A program made the position numbers and the translations under genes. Below are positions 27,401 to 35,498 of a DNA stretch of 42,076 nucleotides, one piece after another (positions within the stretch are counted from its first letter, which is position 1; each line of letters starts with the position of its first letter). The notes under the pieces were generated by a model. The model was not told where the DNA came from, ran no database searches, and saw only the letters and a program-made list of their open reading frames with translations. Origin of the DNA: Rhodobacterales bacterium (GTDB taxonomy: Bacteria > Pseudomonadota > Alphaproteobacteria > Rhodobacterales > Rhodobacteraceae); the NCBI GenBank assembly GCA_026400325.1, contig JAPLPF010000162.1:5608-47683 (forward strand), given 5' to 3'.

Positions 27401-27564
27401 GGCCAGACAGCCGTGACCAGCATGGTCTTGGTCGTAAAGGACGGGTCTTCGTCCCGTCCAAGGTTCACATAGGCAAGGACACCCGCGATGACCGAGACCA
27501 GCATGAAATAGATCGTCAGTGTCCTGCTGCGTGTCGCCCACGCCGAAAGGTTCGGACCGATCAT
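24454..27564 (-). CDS. RND efflux pump inner-membrane subunit
   Basis: 1036 residues, the normal AcrB/HAE1 length, with a first helix, a large periplasmic loop, the helix group with the proton-relay aspartates in LGLLVDDAMTTTDAIMR, and the duplicated second half ending GMIAKNSVILITQIKDE. The N-terminal LGRDEDPSFTTKTMLVTAVW places it in the VexF/CzcA-like drug and heavy-compound branch of HAE RNDs. It should pump toxic compounds out with the periplasmic adaptor encoded just upstream (ATGA overlap). No outer-membrane TolC gene is in the window, so a TolC encoded elsewhere would be needed. Confidence 0.93.
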   Translation of the reverse strand: MIGPNLSAWATRSRTLTIYFMLVSVIAGVLAYVNLGRDEDPSFTTKTMLVTAVWPGGTIEETQRQLTDRLERKLEETTGLDTVRSITRPGIVTIYVDLEESFPPERVPAAWQQVRNSIGDIRHTLPQGTLGPFFNDDFGDVFGIIYGFTSAGFSDRELRDYVDFARTRLLSEVDGIGKIEFIGVQNEAVFIEFQADRVAAMGLDYGQVFQAIAAQNQVRPSGVINSGQENLVLRVSGAFETENDILEVSLIADGRAIRLGDIATVRRGFVDPPQPLLHVDGKRGIALGISMREGGDILELGAEIDRAMAGIIADLPIGIEPHLVSNQPTVVDAAIGDFTSSLYQAIGIILDISFVSLGFRPGAVVAIAIPVTMAIAFLAMEIAGIDLQRISLGALIIALGLLVDDAMTTTDAIMRRLAVGESVQTGAAYAYRRLAAPMLTGTLITIAGFVPIGFAASATGEYTISLFQVVAIALCASWVVAVVFTPVVAGMILKAPAAGISDEPGRFLKLFGRVLNVAISWRWVTIGVTGALFVVALLAAPLINRQFFPPSDRTELIVDFQLPRSSSIFASEAAVSRVEAWLKDSDDVDFWTSYIGRNVIRFYLPLDILPPSDHHSQIVVMAKDIEARIRLQASLDAFLVENFPEAVVRVSPLELGPPVGWPLQYRLSGPDIEVLRSQAARLAEVVASDPGARRVHFDWIEPARQLKIDINQDQARRLGLTSAQLANVLNTAISGTTVTQLRDDIYLVNVIARAEAQDRVSLDGLSTLQVPVPGGRTVALSSFATFSYTQEQPLIWRRDRVPTLTVLADVAPGLLPETVVASLDKDIAALNATLPFGYEIALGGTAETSADSQASVFAVLPLMAFLMLTLLMIQLQNFRTVGIVVVLLPLGLIGVVGALLLFGRPLGFVAILGILALIGMIAKNSVILITQIKDERAAGLTVREAAVSAAMNRLRPLMLTALSTVLGLLPIAPTLFWGPMAFAIMGGLLVATVLTLIVLPVLYVTLFRDGPDTGGPDAAMTDGNPAMQQDPMANDA

Positions 27565-28652
27565 GAACCGTCCCCAAGCAGACGGACTTCCTGACCGGGG
27601 CGCAAGGCCTGCACCCCGGCGGTGACGATCCGCTCTCCAACCTCAAGGCCAAAGGCGATGTTGACGGTGGCAGGCGCAAAGCGCGTTACATCGACAGGAC
27701 GCAGCGCCACCGTGTTGCTGGTGGCGTCGACAACCCAGACCGCAGGCGCACCGTCAACCGAGGTCAGCGCCGAAGCGGGAATCTCGATCCCACCGGTGCT
27801 GCCGAACTTGATGCTGCCATTGACGGTAGAGCCCAGACGCATCTCTTCGGGTGGATCGATCAGGCCGATGCGCACGCGGATCGTGCCGGTGGCCGGGTCC
27901 GCGCGCGGGGCCACTTCACGGACGCGGCCCATCGCGGTGATGCCGGGGTTGAGGCTGAGAGTGACCGTCACATCAGGGTCAGGCGGGCTGCCAGCAACAA
28001 TTGCGACCGGTACGTCGATGACCGCATCCTTGCCCTCGTCGCGGGCAAGCTGGACGATCCGGCGCCCTGCGGTCACAACCTCGCCAGCCTCGGCCCCGAC
28101 GGCGGTCACGACACCGCTGGCATCAGCCTTCAGTTCGGTGTCGGCCACCCGGCGCTGCGCAATGCCGACCTGGGCCTGGGCCGAGTCAAACGCGCCCTGA
28201 GCAGACGTGAAGACCTGCTCGGCACGTTCCAGACCGGCAAGCGAGATGATGTCACGCTCGAACAGGTGGCGCTGGCGTTCGTAATTCGACCGCGCCTCGG
28301 ACAGCTGCGCCCCGGCGGCGGCAAGGGCGGCTTCGGCACCCCGAAGCGCGTTCTCTTCGTCGGCAGGGTCAAGGCGGGCGACAAGTTGGCCGGGCGTGAC
28401 GGTATCGCCGACACCGACCAGACGCTCGATCAGGCGGCCGCCGATGCGGAAGGCAAGATCAACCTCGACCTGGCTTTCCACTGTGCCCGAAAGAGTCACG
28501 GTCTGCCCGGCCGTGCTTTCCGCCACAACAACGGTGCGGACAGGGCGAAGCTCGGGCGCGTCGTCGGCCGCCTCTTCCTGGCAGGCAGCAAGCAGCGAGG
28601 CCAGCCCAAGGGCAAGGGCAAGTCTGCGCGCGGTGGGCCGGACTGGAAACAT
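27561..28652 (-). CDS. RND periplasmic adaptor (membrane fusion protein, HlyD family)
   Basis: 363 residues. The signal LALALGLASLLAAC makes it a lipoprotein (C24). It then has the barrel/lipoyl hairpin with LAFRIGGRLIERLVGVGDTV, a coiled-coil hairpin (about 100-165, rich in A, E, Q, R) and the second lipoyl half with LKADASGVVTAVGAEAGEVV, followed by the beta-barrel. It links the RND pump to an outer-membrane channel. AAGGAT precedes ATG 28652; the longer frame to 28826 has no such site. No regulator gene is seen beside the operon, since the next upstream gene is the AbgT transporter on the same strand. Confidence 0.92.
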   Translation of the reverse strand: MFPVRPTARRLALALGLASLLAACQEEAADDAPELRPVRTVVVAESTAGQTVTLSGTVESQVEVDLAFRIGGRLIERLVGVGDTVTPGQLVARLDPADEENALRGAEAALAAAGAQLSEARSNYERQRHLFERDIISLAGLERAEQVFTSAQGAFDSAQAQVGIAQRRVADTELKADASGVVTAVGAEAGEVVTAGRRIVQLARDEGKDAVIDVPVAIVAGSPPDPDVTVTLSLNPGITAMGRVREVAPRADPATGTIRVRIGLIDPPEEMRLGSTVNGSIKFGSTGGIEIPASALTSVDGAPAVWVVDATSNTVALRPVDVTRFAPATVNIAFGLEVGERIVTAGVQALRPGQEVRLLGDGS

Positions 28653-28782
28653 CAGTGAATCCTTCAGGTCGGATGGAACCGGGGGATAGTCTTGGTCGTC
28701 ATGCGGAGGGCGAGACCCGGCTGACCGGAACCCGCCCCCCGTTCTCCGCGCGCGCCTTTTGGCGCGGGGGCACGCCGTCTGA

Positions 28783-30344
28783 TCAGGCCGGCCCAAGCGG
28801 GATGCCGAAGAGATACCAGGCCACAAGCAGCATGGTCCACAGCACCAGCAGGATCGCGGTATAGGGGATCATCAGCGCCACGATCGTGCCGATACCCGCA
28901 TCTTTCTGGTACTTTTGCGCAAAGCCCACCATGACCGCCAGATAGACGTTCAAGGGCGTGATCACGTTCATCGGGCTGTCTCCCACACGGTAGGCCGCCA
29001 GCACAAGGTTGGGATCGCCGCCAAGCCGCATGAACAGCGGCACGAACACCGGCGCCAGGATCGCCCATTTTGCCAGTGCCCCGGTCAGGATGATGTCGAT
29101 GATGGCAACGACGATCACGAACAGGATGATATAGGCCGTGCCCCCAAGTGCGGTGGTCTGCAGGAAGTCGGCCAGATTGACCGCCATGACAGTGGCAAGG
29201 TTGGTGTAGTTGAAGAAGGCGATGAAGTTCGCGATCACGAACAGCAGGAAGATCATCCCGGCAAGTCCGCTCCAGGTCTTGACGATCAGGCCGATGGCGG
29301 CGGTGACGTTCGCAATGGTGCCCGCAGCTTTGCCATAGGCATAACCGACGAACAGGAACACAAGGCTGATCAGGATGATCAGGCCGCTCATGAAGGGTGA
29401 TCCCGCCATGATGCCACCGGTTTCCTGGTTGCGAAGGATGCCCGCCCATGGGCCCCAGGCAATCGGCGGGGCGGTCAGGGCGGCGATGACCAGCGCGACG
29501 ATCAAGAGTGCGCGCCCGGCCGCCTTCAACCCGGCCTGTTCGGCCTCGGTCAGTCCGTCGTGTTTTTCGACCGGCACGCCGCCGGTGTAGGGGCCAAGCC
29601 GCGGCTCGACGTATTTTTCGGTGATGACCGTGCAGATCAGCGCCATCACGATGGATGAAACGATCATGAAGAACAGGTTGCCAACCGGTGTGATGACCTG
29701 CGAGGGGTCAACCGTGCGGATCGCGTCATTGGTCACCTCGACCAGAAGCGCATCGGTCGGGGTGACAAAGACGTTGACCAGGAACACCGCGGCCACGCCA
29801 CTGAACCCGGCCGCAAGGCCGGCCAGGGGGTGCCGGCCAAGGCTGTGAAAGGCCGCAGCAGCCAAAGGCACCAGAAATAGCCCGCGTCGGCCGCGATGGA
29901 CGAGATGACGCCGACGAAGACAATCATGAAGGTAAAGATGCGCTCGGGCGCGACCGACACCAGTTTGCGCACCAGGGTAGAAATAAGCCCCGATTCCTCG
30001 GCCAGACCGACCCCGATCATTGCAACCAGGATCACACCGACACCGGTAAAGGCCAGGAAGTTTGCCACCGGAGTTGTGATCATGAACCGAAGTCCGTCGG
30101 GGGAAAGCAGGCTGCGAACCGCACTTTCCCGCGACACGATGTCACCCAGTGCCTCGTCAAACCCTTCGTAGGTCACCGACGTTCCAAGCGCCCCGAAGAT
30201 AGCCGAAAGCACGATGACCGTGCCGATCAGAAGCAGGAAGATGATGGCCGGGTGCGGCACGGCGTTGCCCACCCTTTCGATCGTTCCCAGAAACCCGGTC
30301 AGGGACCCCTGTTTTTCCGGCTCGGCTTTTGGATTCTTTGCCAC
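28783..30344 (-). pseudogene. AbgT-family transporter with one-base frameshift
   Basis: From GTG 30344 (GGAGGG eight bases upstream) the frame reads as an AbgT/p-aminobenzoyl-glutamate-type carrier: NAVPHPAIIFLLLIGTVIVL, FTGVGVILVAMIGVGLAEES and GVISSIAADAGY. At about 29875 it shifts to nonsense, while the next frame continues with PLAAAAFHSLGRHPLAGLAA and runs on to PA at 28783 with the other conserved parts (SPMNVITPLNVYLAVMVGFA). A single T lost from a run of T (plus-strand A-run at 29875-29877) would explain it. Joined, it would be about 520 residues, the usual length. AbgT members import p-aminobenzoyl-glutamate or export sulphonamides. An assembly or sequencing error is at least as likely as real decay. 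Confidence 0.85.
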
Positions 30345-30607
30345 TGCAGTTCCCTCCTTGGGCAGTTCCTGATGCCGTCCTGACCCGTATGACTGCTGTA
30401 GCGGGTGGTTCTGGCATTTCGCTGCGTTTATGACCGCTGCTTGTTGTCAGGGCCTTTTCATTGAACGGACCAGCGCCTTGATCTGCCGGCACGGCCTGCC
30501 GACGCATCCTTCACGCCGATCCGTATTTCCAGAACAATGCCTGCATTTCCGGTTGCTTGTCCAGCGCCGACAAGGTCACTGGAGGTTCACTTTTCACAGC
30601 CAGCACG

Positions 30608-31801
30608 TCAAAAGAACCAACGTGCCCCGACAAGGATTCCCGTAGCCCCCTGATAGGTCTGTCCGGTCAGGTCGCTGAAGTTGAAGCGCCTGATCCCGGT
30701 GTAGATGTCAAGCGACAGGTCATCGAAGCTTTGGACGGCATAGAAGCCATAGTTTTCGGTTTCCGATCCCGCGGTGCGGAAATCTTCGCCAAGATAGTAG
30801 TCAACCGAAAGCGACGTCGTTCCCGATGCGAGAAAGTCGTTCCTCCACCCCGCCCGGACCCAGGCATACTCTGGCCCGTCTTTCAGCGACCCTGCCGAGA
30901 CGTTCAGGCTCAACCCGGTCGGATTGTGCAGGAACGTGGCCGAACCGCTAAGCCGTTCGCGGTCTGCCGCGACGGGTTCATCCTCCCAGCCATAGGCGAC
31001 GGCGGTCTGGATCGTGAACTCGCCAACCTCGCCGTTCCAGCGCATGGCAATGTCGTAATAGTCGGCTTCGTCGTTCTGGTTCAGAACGTTCACGCCATAG
31101 GATGTCGAAAAGACAAAGCCGGAAAAGCTGGGCGTGTCATAGCGGGCGCGGAACCGGCGCGCGCCGTTGATCGCGCTGTTGACCGACCCGACGCTGACCC
31201 CGGTGAGGTTGCCATCCCGGTCGGTGAACTGGAACGAGCCGAACCCGTCGCTGGAATCCGTGGCACCCGCGACAAAGGTGAAGGACTCGTCCATTCCAGC
31301 CACCCCGTCCGAGGCCAGACTGCCCTGACCGAACGAGAAGGTGCCGTAACTTGTGTCGAATGCCGCTTCGAACCAGCGCAGGAAGTTGCGGTTGAACCGC
31401 CACGCCTCGGGCGTGCGAAGTTGCGAAACCGAGGCGCTGTTGCGCAGGCCAAGGCCGGTCTCGAACCGCAGTCTCATCGTCGTTTCGCCCAGGGGAACGA
31501 CATAGCGGAACCCGACGCGTGAGTTCCAGTTGCCGTTGTCCACCAGTCCGCTTGTGGTGTTCTGCCCGTCGTCAAAGCTTTGATAGACCGGGTTGAACTG
31601 GCCATAGACTGTGAACGTCCCGCCCGACGGATACCCATAGGTCAGCTTTTCGCCATCCTTGGGCAGCGTGATGATCTCTTCGCCCTCATCGGTGTCGTTC
31701 AGGGTAACCGGTTGCGCCCAGACCCCGGTCCCGGCCACCAGGGCAGCCGCGGTGATTGCCCCGCTCAGGAAAGTACGTCCGATCACAGCCTTGGCCCCCA
31801 T
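30608..31801 (-). CDS. Outer-membrane beta-barrel, porin-like
   Basis: 397 residues. A signal peptide (about 1-29, ending GTGVWAQ) is followed by many alternating aromatic/hydrophobic strands such as GTFTVYGQFNPVYQSFDD, FRYVVPLGETTMRLRFETG and LSVDYYLGEDFRTAG, and the chain ends in RWFF. A C-terminal phenylalanine after a strand is the outer-membrane assembly signal. It resembles the porin-like beta-barrels of Rhodobacteraceae in length and style. It should form a channel for small solutes. The upstream gene is on the same strand but well separated (over 150 bases), so it likely has its own promoter. Between it and the AbgT gene are 263 bases in which I see nothing else. Confidence 0.82.
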   Translation of the reverse strand: MGAKAVIGRTFLSGAITAAALVAGTGVWAQPVTLNDTDEGEEIITLPKDGEKLTYGYPSGGTFTVYGQFNPVYQSFDDGQNTTSGLVDNGNWNSRVGFRYVVPLGETTMRLRFETGLGLRNSASVSQLRTPEAWRFNRNFLRWFEAAFDTSYGTFSFGQGSLASDGVAGMDESFTFVAGATDSSDGFGSFQFTDRDGNLTGVSVGSVNSAINGARRFRARYDTPSFSGFVFSTSYGVNVLNQNDEADYYDIAMRWNGEVGEFTIQTAVAYGWEDEPVAADRERLSGSATFLHNPTGLSLNVSAGSLKDGPEYAWVRAGWRNDFLASGTTSLSVDYYLGEDFRTAGSETENYGFYAVQSFDDLSLDIYTGIRRFNFSDLTGQTYQGATGILVGARWFF

Positions 31802-31921
31802 GCACCCGATTTTACGCGCGCCATCTGCGTACGTGACCGATGCCAGCGTGGCTTGCGTCCCCGCAATCTGAACATGATTTCCAGTCGCCTTCCAGAAGAA
31901 TTTCCGCCGCCTGGCACATTT

Positions 31922-31950
31922 CCATCGGAAAGGCCCCGGTATCCCGATGG
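31922..31950 (-). terminator. Stem-loop after the beta-helix gene
   Basis: CCATCGG and CCGATGG, an exact 7-base inverted repeat with a 15-base loop, begins two bases after the TAG stop (31953-31955) of the minus-strand gene. There is no clear T-run, so termination strength is uncertain. Confidence 0.4.
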
Positions 31951-31952
31951 GC

Positions 31953-33632
31953 CTAGTTGGACTTCACGATCCCGGAAAACCCTGCGACGGCCAGCAGGCC
32001 AAGGACGATCCCGGCGATGCCCTGAAAGTAGGCAAACCATTTGCCCGCATAGCCGATTGGCGTTCGGGTATCGGGTGACCAGTAGGTATTCTGCCCGCTA
32101 AGCGAACCTGGGATCGCCGCGTCGGCAGACAGCATCACGGCGTTGAACTTCGGATAGGCGGCTGCCTCGGGCTGGCGAAGGTAACAGGCAAGCTGGGTCT
32201 CGCCGGGCATGGCAAGTCCCGGCCGCTCGGTCCCGAGTGATGGCAGGAACGCCGACGTGCCACCGGGTTCGCCACACAGCACCCATTCAGGCGACCGCAG
32301 CACCACCGCCGAGATCGGACGGATTTCCAGATGAGAGTAGAAGACAGCCCCCGATGCCCAGAGGACGAACATCCAGACAAGGGCCAGCAGCGGCAGACGG
32401 CCATAGCCGGTGGTGACCCCCATCAGCCAGTCCTTGGTAAACAGAAGGGCGCGCATCGTGATCGAGCCGGCACGCTTGCGCCGGGCGCGGCGGGCCAGAC
32501 GTTCCTTTTCCATCAGGACGCGGCGCTTGTCCTCGTCATGGCCCATCTCACCCAGGACCCTGGCAAGCTGTTCATAGGGCTGGGGCCAGAAATCCTCATC
32601 CCAGCGGTCAGGGGTTTGCCGGGCCAGCCAGTCCAGTCGCGCGTCAGCACCGACAACGCTGCCAAGAAAGGCACCGTAAAGGCACCGGTTCAGCCGCAGA
32701 TCGCCCCGGGCGGGCCAGCAGGCCGGGTCATCGACGATCGCCCCCAGGGTCGCCCCGTTCAGGCTGAGCGTTCCCGTCACCTTTGCCCCTTCGCGCAGGA
32801 AGAAGGCACCGGCGACGCTGGTCCGGCCAAGGTCAACGGCTATCGCGCCGGGGTTGCTGACTTCCGCGCTCGTCAGGTCCATGTCGGCGCCGATCCGCGC
32901 CGTGACCAGCGAGACGGCCCCCGTCACCCTGGCAAGCCTGAGCGTGGCATCCCCTTCGATCTGGCTGGAGTCGGCGTCGATTGCCGTGCCCTCGGGTCGC
33001 TCGATCGTCGCCCCGATCAGATCCAGCGCACCGCCGATGCGACCGCCGTGCAGATTTATGCCGCCGCGCACCGTGGTGCCACGGAACAGGACGCCCCCGC
33101 GCACGGATATCCGTTCGGCGTAAAGGACGTTGTCCCCCGGGCAATCGAGGGTCGCCCCGTCAAAGACCATGTCGCCCCCGACCCGCGCGCCCCGCAACTC
33201 GACCCGGCCGCGGATCGTCGCGGACCGGAACATAAGGTCGCCACGTGCATCCAGCCGGTTGGCAAGCAGACCCGGAAGGTCCGACCCATCAAGCGAGAGT
33301 GTGTCGATGATTGCCGACAGAAGCACGGGCACGGCCTCGAACCGGCAATCCAGAAGGCCAATGTCGCGCGGCACCCGACAGCCCTCAAGATCAAGCGTGC
33401 CGACAATCCACGCGCCGCTGAGGCGGATGCCCTTTTCGTGCATGACAGGTGCATCGGGGCCACCCACGAGAAGGTAGCGGATCAGGTCGGCCCGAACCCG
33501 GCGCGTCTCGTCCCCGGGGTCAGGCAGCCCGCCAGACCCGATCTGGTCAACCGTGCCATTGCCAAGCCCGTCGATCAGCGCAACTTCGGCTGGCCCAAGG
33601 GTGCCGAACCGGGAAAGGCCGCCCGTCGTCAA
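31953..33632 (-). CDS. Beta-helix repeat protein with C-terminal membrane anchor
   Basis: 559 residues. Residues about 65-310 are a chain of 15-20-residue turns with G-x-V/L-x-L/F-x-G-A/T-x-V/I-x-G, for example RGRVELRGARVGGDMVFDGA and GGINLHGGRIGGALDLIGAT; such turns build right-handed beta-helices. About 334-375 holds a conserved block QPYEQLARVLGEMGHDEDKR with basic residues after it. Two membrane helices follow (about 413-431, LLALVWMFVLWASGAV; about 531-556, near the end), with a cysteine-bearing loop between. Similar proteins are annotated as membrane-associated oxidoreductases, without evidence I know of. The start is TTG 33632, with AGG seven bases before; it is 38 bases after the patatin gene. 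Function is unknown. Confidence 0.75.
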   Translation of the reverse strand: MTTGGLSRFGTLGPAEVALIDGLGNGTVDQIGSGGLPDPGDETRRVRADLIRYLLVGGPDAPVMHEKGIRLSGAWIVGTLDLEGCRVPRDIGLLDCRFEAVPVLLSAIIDTLSLDGSDLPGLLANRLDARGDLMFRSATIRGRVELRGARVGGDMVFDGATLDCPGDNVLYAERISVRGGVLFRGTTVRGGINLHGGRIGGALDLIGATIERPEGTAIDADSSQIEGDATLRLARVTGAVSLVTARIGADMDLTSAEVSNPGAIAVDLGRTSVAGAFFLREGAKVTGTLSLNGATLGAIVDDPACWPARGDLRLNRCLYGAFLGSVVGADARLDWLARQTPDRWDEDFWPQPYEQLARVLGEMGHDEDKRRVLMEKERLARRARRKRAGSITMRALLFTKDWLMGVTTGYGRLPLLALVWMFVLWASGAVFYSHLEIRPISAVVLRSPEWVLCGEPGGTSAFLPSLGTERPGLAMPGETQLACYLRQPEAAAYPKFNAVMLSADAAIPGSLSGQNTYWSPDTRTPIGYAGKWFAYFQGIAGIVLGLLAVAGFSGIVKSN

Positions 33633-33670
33633 GTCTGCCTGCCGGTCAACATCACGCCCCGCATCGCGCC

Positions 33671-34744
33671 CTACTCGGCCGCCGGTCGGACAATGTTATC
33701 CGGCGATGGTAGCCGGGCATCCCCCTCAAGCGCGTCGATGTCCAGCGTGGAATGATGGCCGATGGCAGCGAAATTCTCGTCCAGCCAGGTATCTGCCCAG
33801 TCGCGGCCAAGGTCGAAAAGCTTGCGAAGATAGTCCCATTCGGCGTTCAGTTTGCTGGAGGCGACCAGATCCTTCACCTCAAGGTCGGTATGGATCAGAT
33901 GCAGGTAGGTGTGGGTGTAGACCCCAAGATCAAGCCCGCGCGCCGCGGCGACACGCTGCATCAGCCCGATGGCCCGCAGTTCCTTGACCAGGCTGGAGTT
34001 GAAGCTGATCTCGTTGACCCGGTTCATGATGTCGCGCGCCGTGCGTGGCAGTTCGGCGCGGATGATCGGATTGATCTGCACGACCAGAATGTCCGGCGAC
34101 TCGGTGCTGGTCAGCAGCGGATACAGCGCCGGATTGCCGCTGAAGCCGCCATCCCAGTACGCTTCGCCGTCGATTTCCACCGCCGGGAACATCTGCGGCA
34201 GGCAGGCCGAGGCAAGGACGGCATCGGTGCTGACCTCGCCCGGCCCGAAAACGCGCGGACGTCCGGTCCGCACGTTCGTGGCGGTGACATGCACGGCCAG
34301 ATCGGTCGACGCGTTCACAAGGGTGAAGTCGATCAGGTCATCCAGCAGGCCGCGAAGGGGGTTGATGCCCATCGGGTTCAGCTCATAGGGCGAAAACATC
34401 CGCGACAGCCCCTCGAAGAACAGATACCCGGGTGAGGCATCGAGGCTGTAATTCCCCAGCATCTTGTCCAGCGGGCTGCGCTGGATCGGGGAAAAGCGCG
34501 CGGAATCGCTGACGGCCTTCCAGAAATCGTGCAAAGCGGCGCGCGCGCCATCCCTGCCGCCCCGCGCCAGGCCATCGGCAAGCGCCACGGCGTTCATCGC
34601 CGCGGCGCTGGTGCCGCTGATTGCGCGAATGGCCAGCCGCCCGTCTTCGAGGATGCGGTCAAGCACCCCCCAGGTCATCGCGCCATGCGACCCGCCGCCT
34701 TGCAGGGCAAGGGTGATGGGCTTTGATTGCTTGGTGCCCGGCAT
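33671..34744 (-). CDS. Patatin-like phospholipase
   Basis: 357 residues. The patatin features are ALQGGGSHGAMTWGVLDRIL (oxyanion G-G-G with His in place of Arg), the nucleophile in ISGTSAAAMNA (G-x-S-x-A rather than G-x-S-x-G) and the catalytic Asp in YWDGGFSGN. It should be a serine acylhydrolase acting on membrane lipids, possibly PHA or phospholipid turnover; the substrate is unknown. GGGG stands six bases before ATG 34744, and longer starts lack a site. It is followed at once by the beta-helix protein gene, so the two probably work together. Confidence 0.85.
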   Translation of the reverse strand: MPGTKQSKPITLALQGGGSHGAMTWGVLDRILEDGRLAIRAISGTSAAAMNAVALADGLARGGRDGARAALHDFWKAVSDSARFSPIQRSPLDKMLGNYSLDASPGYLFFEGLSRMFSPYELNPMGINPLRGLLDDLIDFTLVNASTDLAVHVTATNVRTGRPRVFGPGEVSTDAVLASACLPQMFPAVEIDGEAYWDGGFSGNPALYPLLTSTESPDILVVQINPIIRAELPRTARDIMNRVNEISFNSSLVKELRAIGLMQRVAAARGLDLGVYTHTYLHLIHTDLEVKDLVASSKLNAEWDYLRKLFDLGRDWADTWLDENFAAIGHHSTLDIDALEGDARLPSPDNIVRPAAE

Positions 34745-34954
34745 GGCTGCCCCGATCCGTTTGCGACCTTTCGGCCATCGCTGAAAAGCTATCGCAGGCA
34801 GGTAACATCCACAACGCAATTCTGGGACTTTCCGGCCTTGCCAAAGCCAACGGCAGGGGGCGTGTCGGATCCTAGACTGCGGCTGAATGTCCTTGTGGGA
34901 CGCCCCGTTTCGACGCAAGGTGCCCGCAAAAGAGCAAACTCAACGAGGGATACA

Positions 34955-35485
34955 ATGAAGCACTGGTTCATCTTGCTGATCGCCGGGATTGCCGCGGTTG
35001 CGGGCGGGGTCCTTGCACTGTTCAACCCGATCGCGGCCACCATCACCGCGACCACCATCGTCGCCTGGCTGTTCCTGTTCATGGGCGCGATGCAGATCGT
35101 TGCGGCCTTCGGCGAGATGGGCCTTGGCACCCGAATCTGGACCGCAGCGCTGGGCGCGCTGGCCATCGTCATCGGCGGCTGGATCCTGACCAACCCGATC
35201 GCAGGGACCTTGGCCCTGACCTGGACCATCGGCGTGCTGTTCCTGGTTGAAGGCATCGTCAAGCTGGTGCTGGCCTTTGTCACCCGCCGGTCGCCCTACT
35301 TCTGGGCGATGCTTCTGTCGGGCGCGATCTCGGTCATCCTGGGCGGCATGATCCTTGGGCGGTTCCCCGAAACTGCGCTGACGATCCCCGGCATCCTCTT
35401 GGCCGTCGACCTGATCTCGACCGGGGTGGCGCTGGTGGCGCTTGGGATGCACATGAAGGGCGCCAAGGGCGCGGCCGCGGCCTGA
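34955..35485 (+). CDS. HdeD family membrane protein
   Basis: 176 residues, six hydrophobic helices in three GG-marked pairs: GIAAVAGGVLALFNP, ALGALAIVIGGWILTNP and GAISVILGGMILGRFP. This repeat of a glycine-rich helix followed by xxNP is the mark of the HdeD (acid-resistance) family, whose members help cells under acid or other stress. GAGGGA precedes ATG 34955; the longer frame to 34727 is a run-through of the promoter region. It is divergent from the patatin gene and 13 bases before the AI-2E-type gene, so those two are likely one operon. Confidence 0.88.
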   Translation: MKHWFILLIAGIAAVAGGVLALFNPIAATITATTIVAWLFLFMGAMQIVAAFGEMGLGTRIWTAALGALAIVIGGWILTNPIAGTLALTWTIGVLFLVEGIVKLVLAFVTRRSPYFWAMLLSGAISVILGGMILGRFPETALTIPGILLAVDLISTGVALVALGMHMKGAKGAAAA

Positions 35486-35498
35486 CGAGCGTCCGCCG

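Noticed and set aside
30345-30607. Small gene between the porin and AbgT genes
   Set aside because: The short plus-strand frame there has no ribosome binding site and runs into the antisense of the porin.
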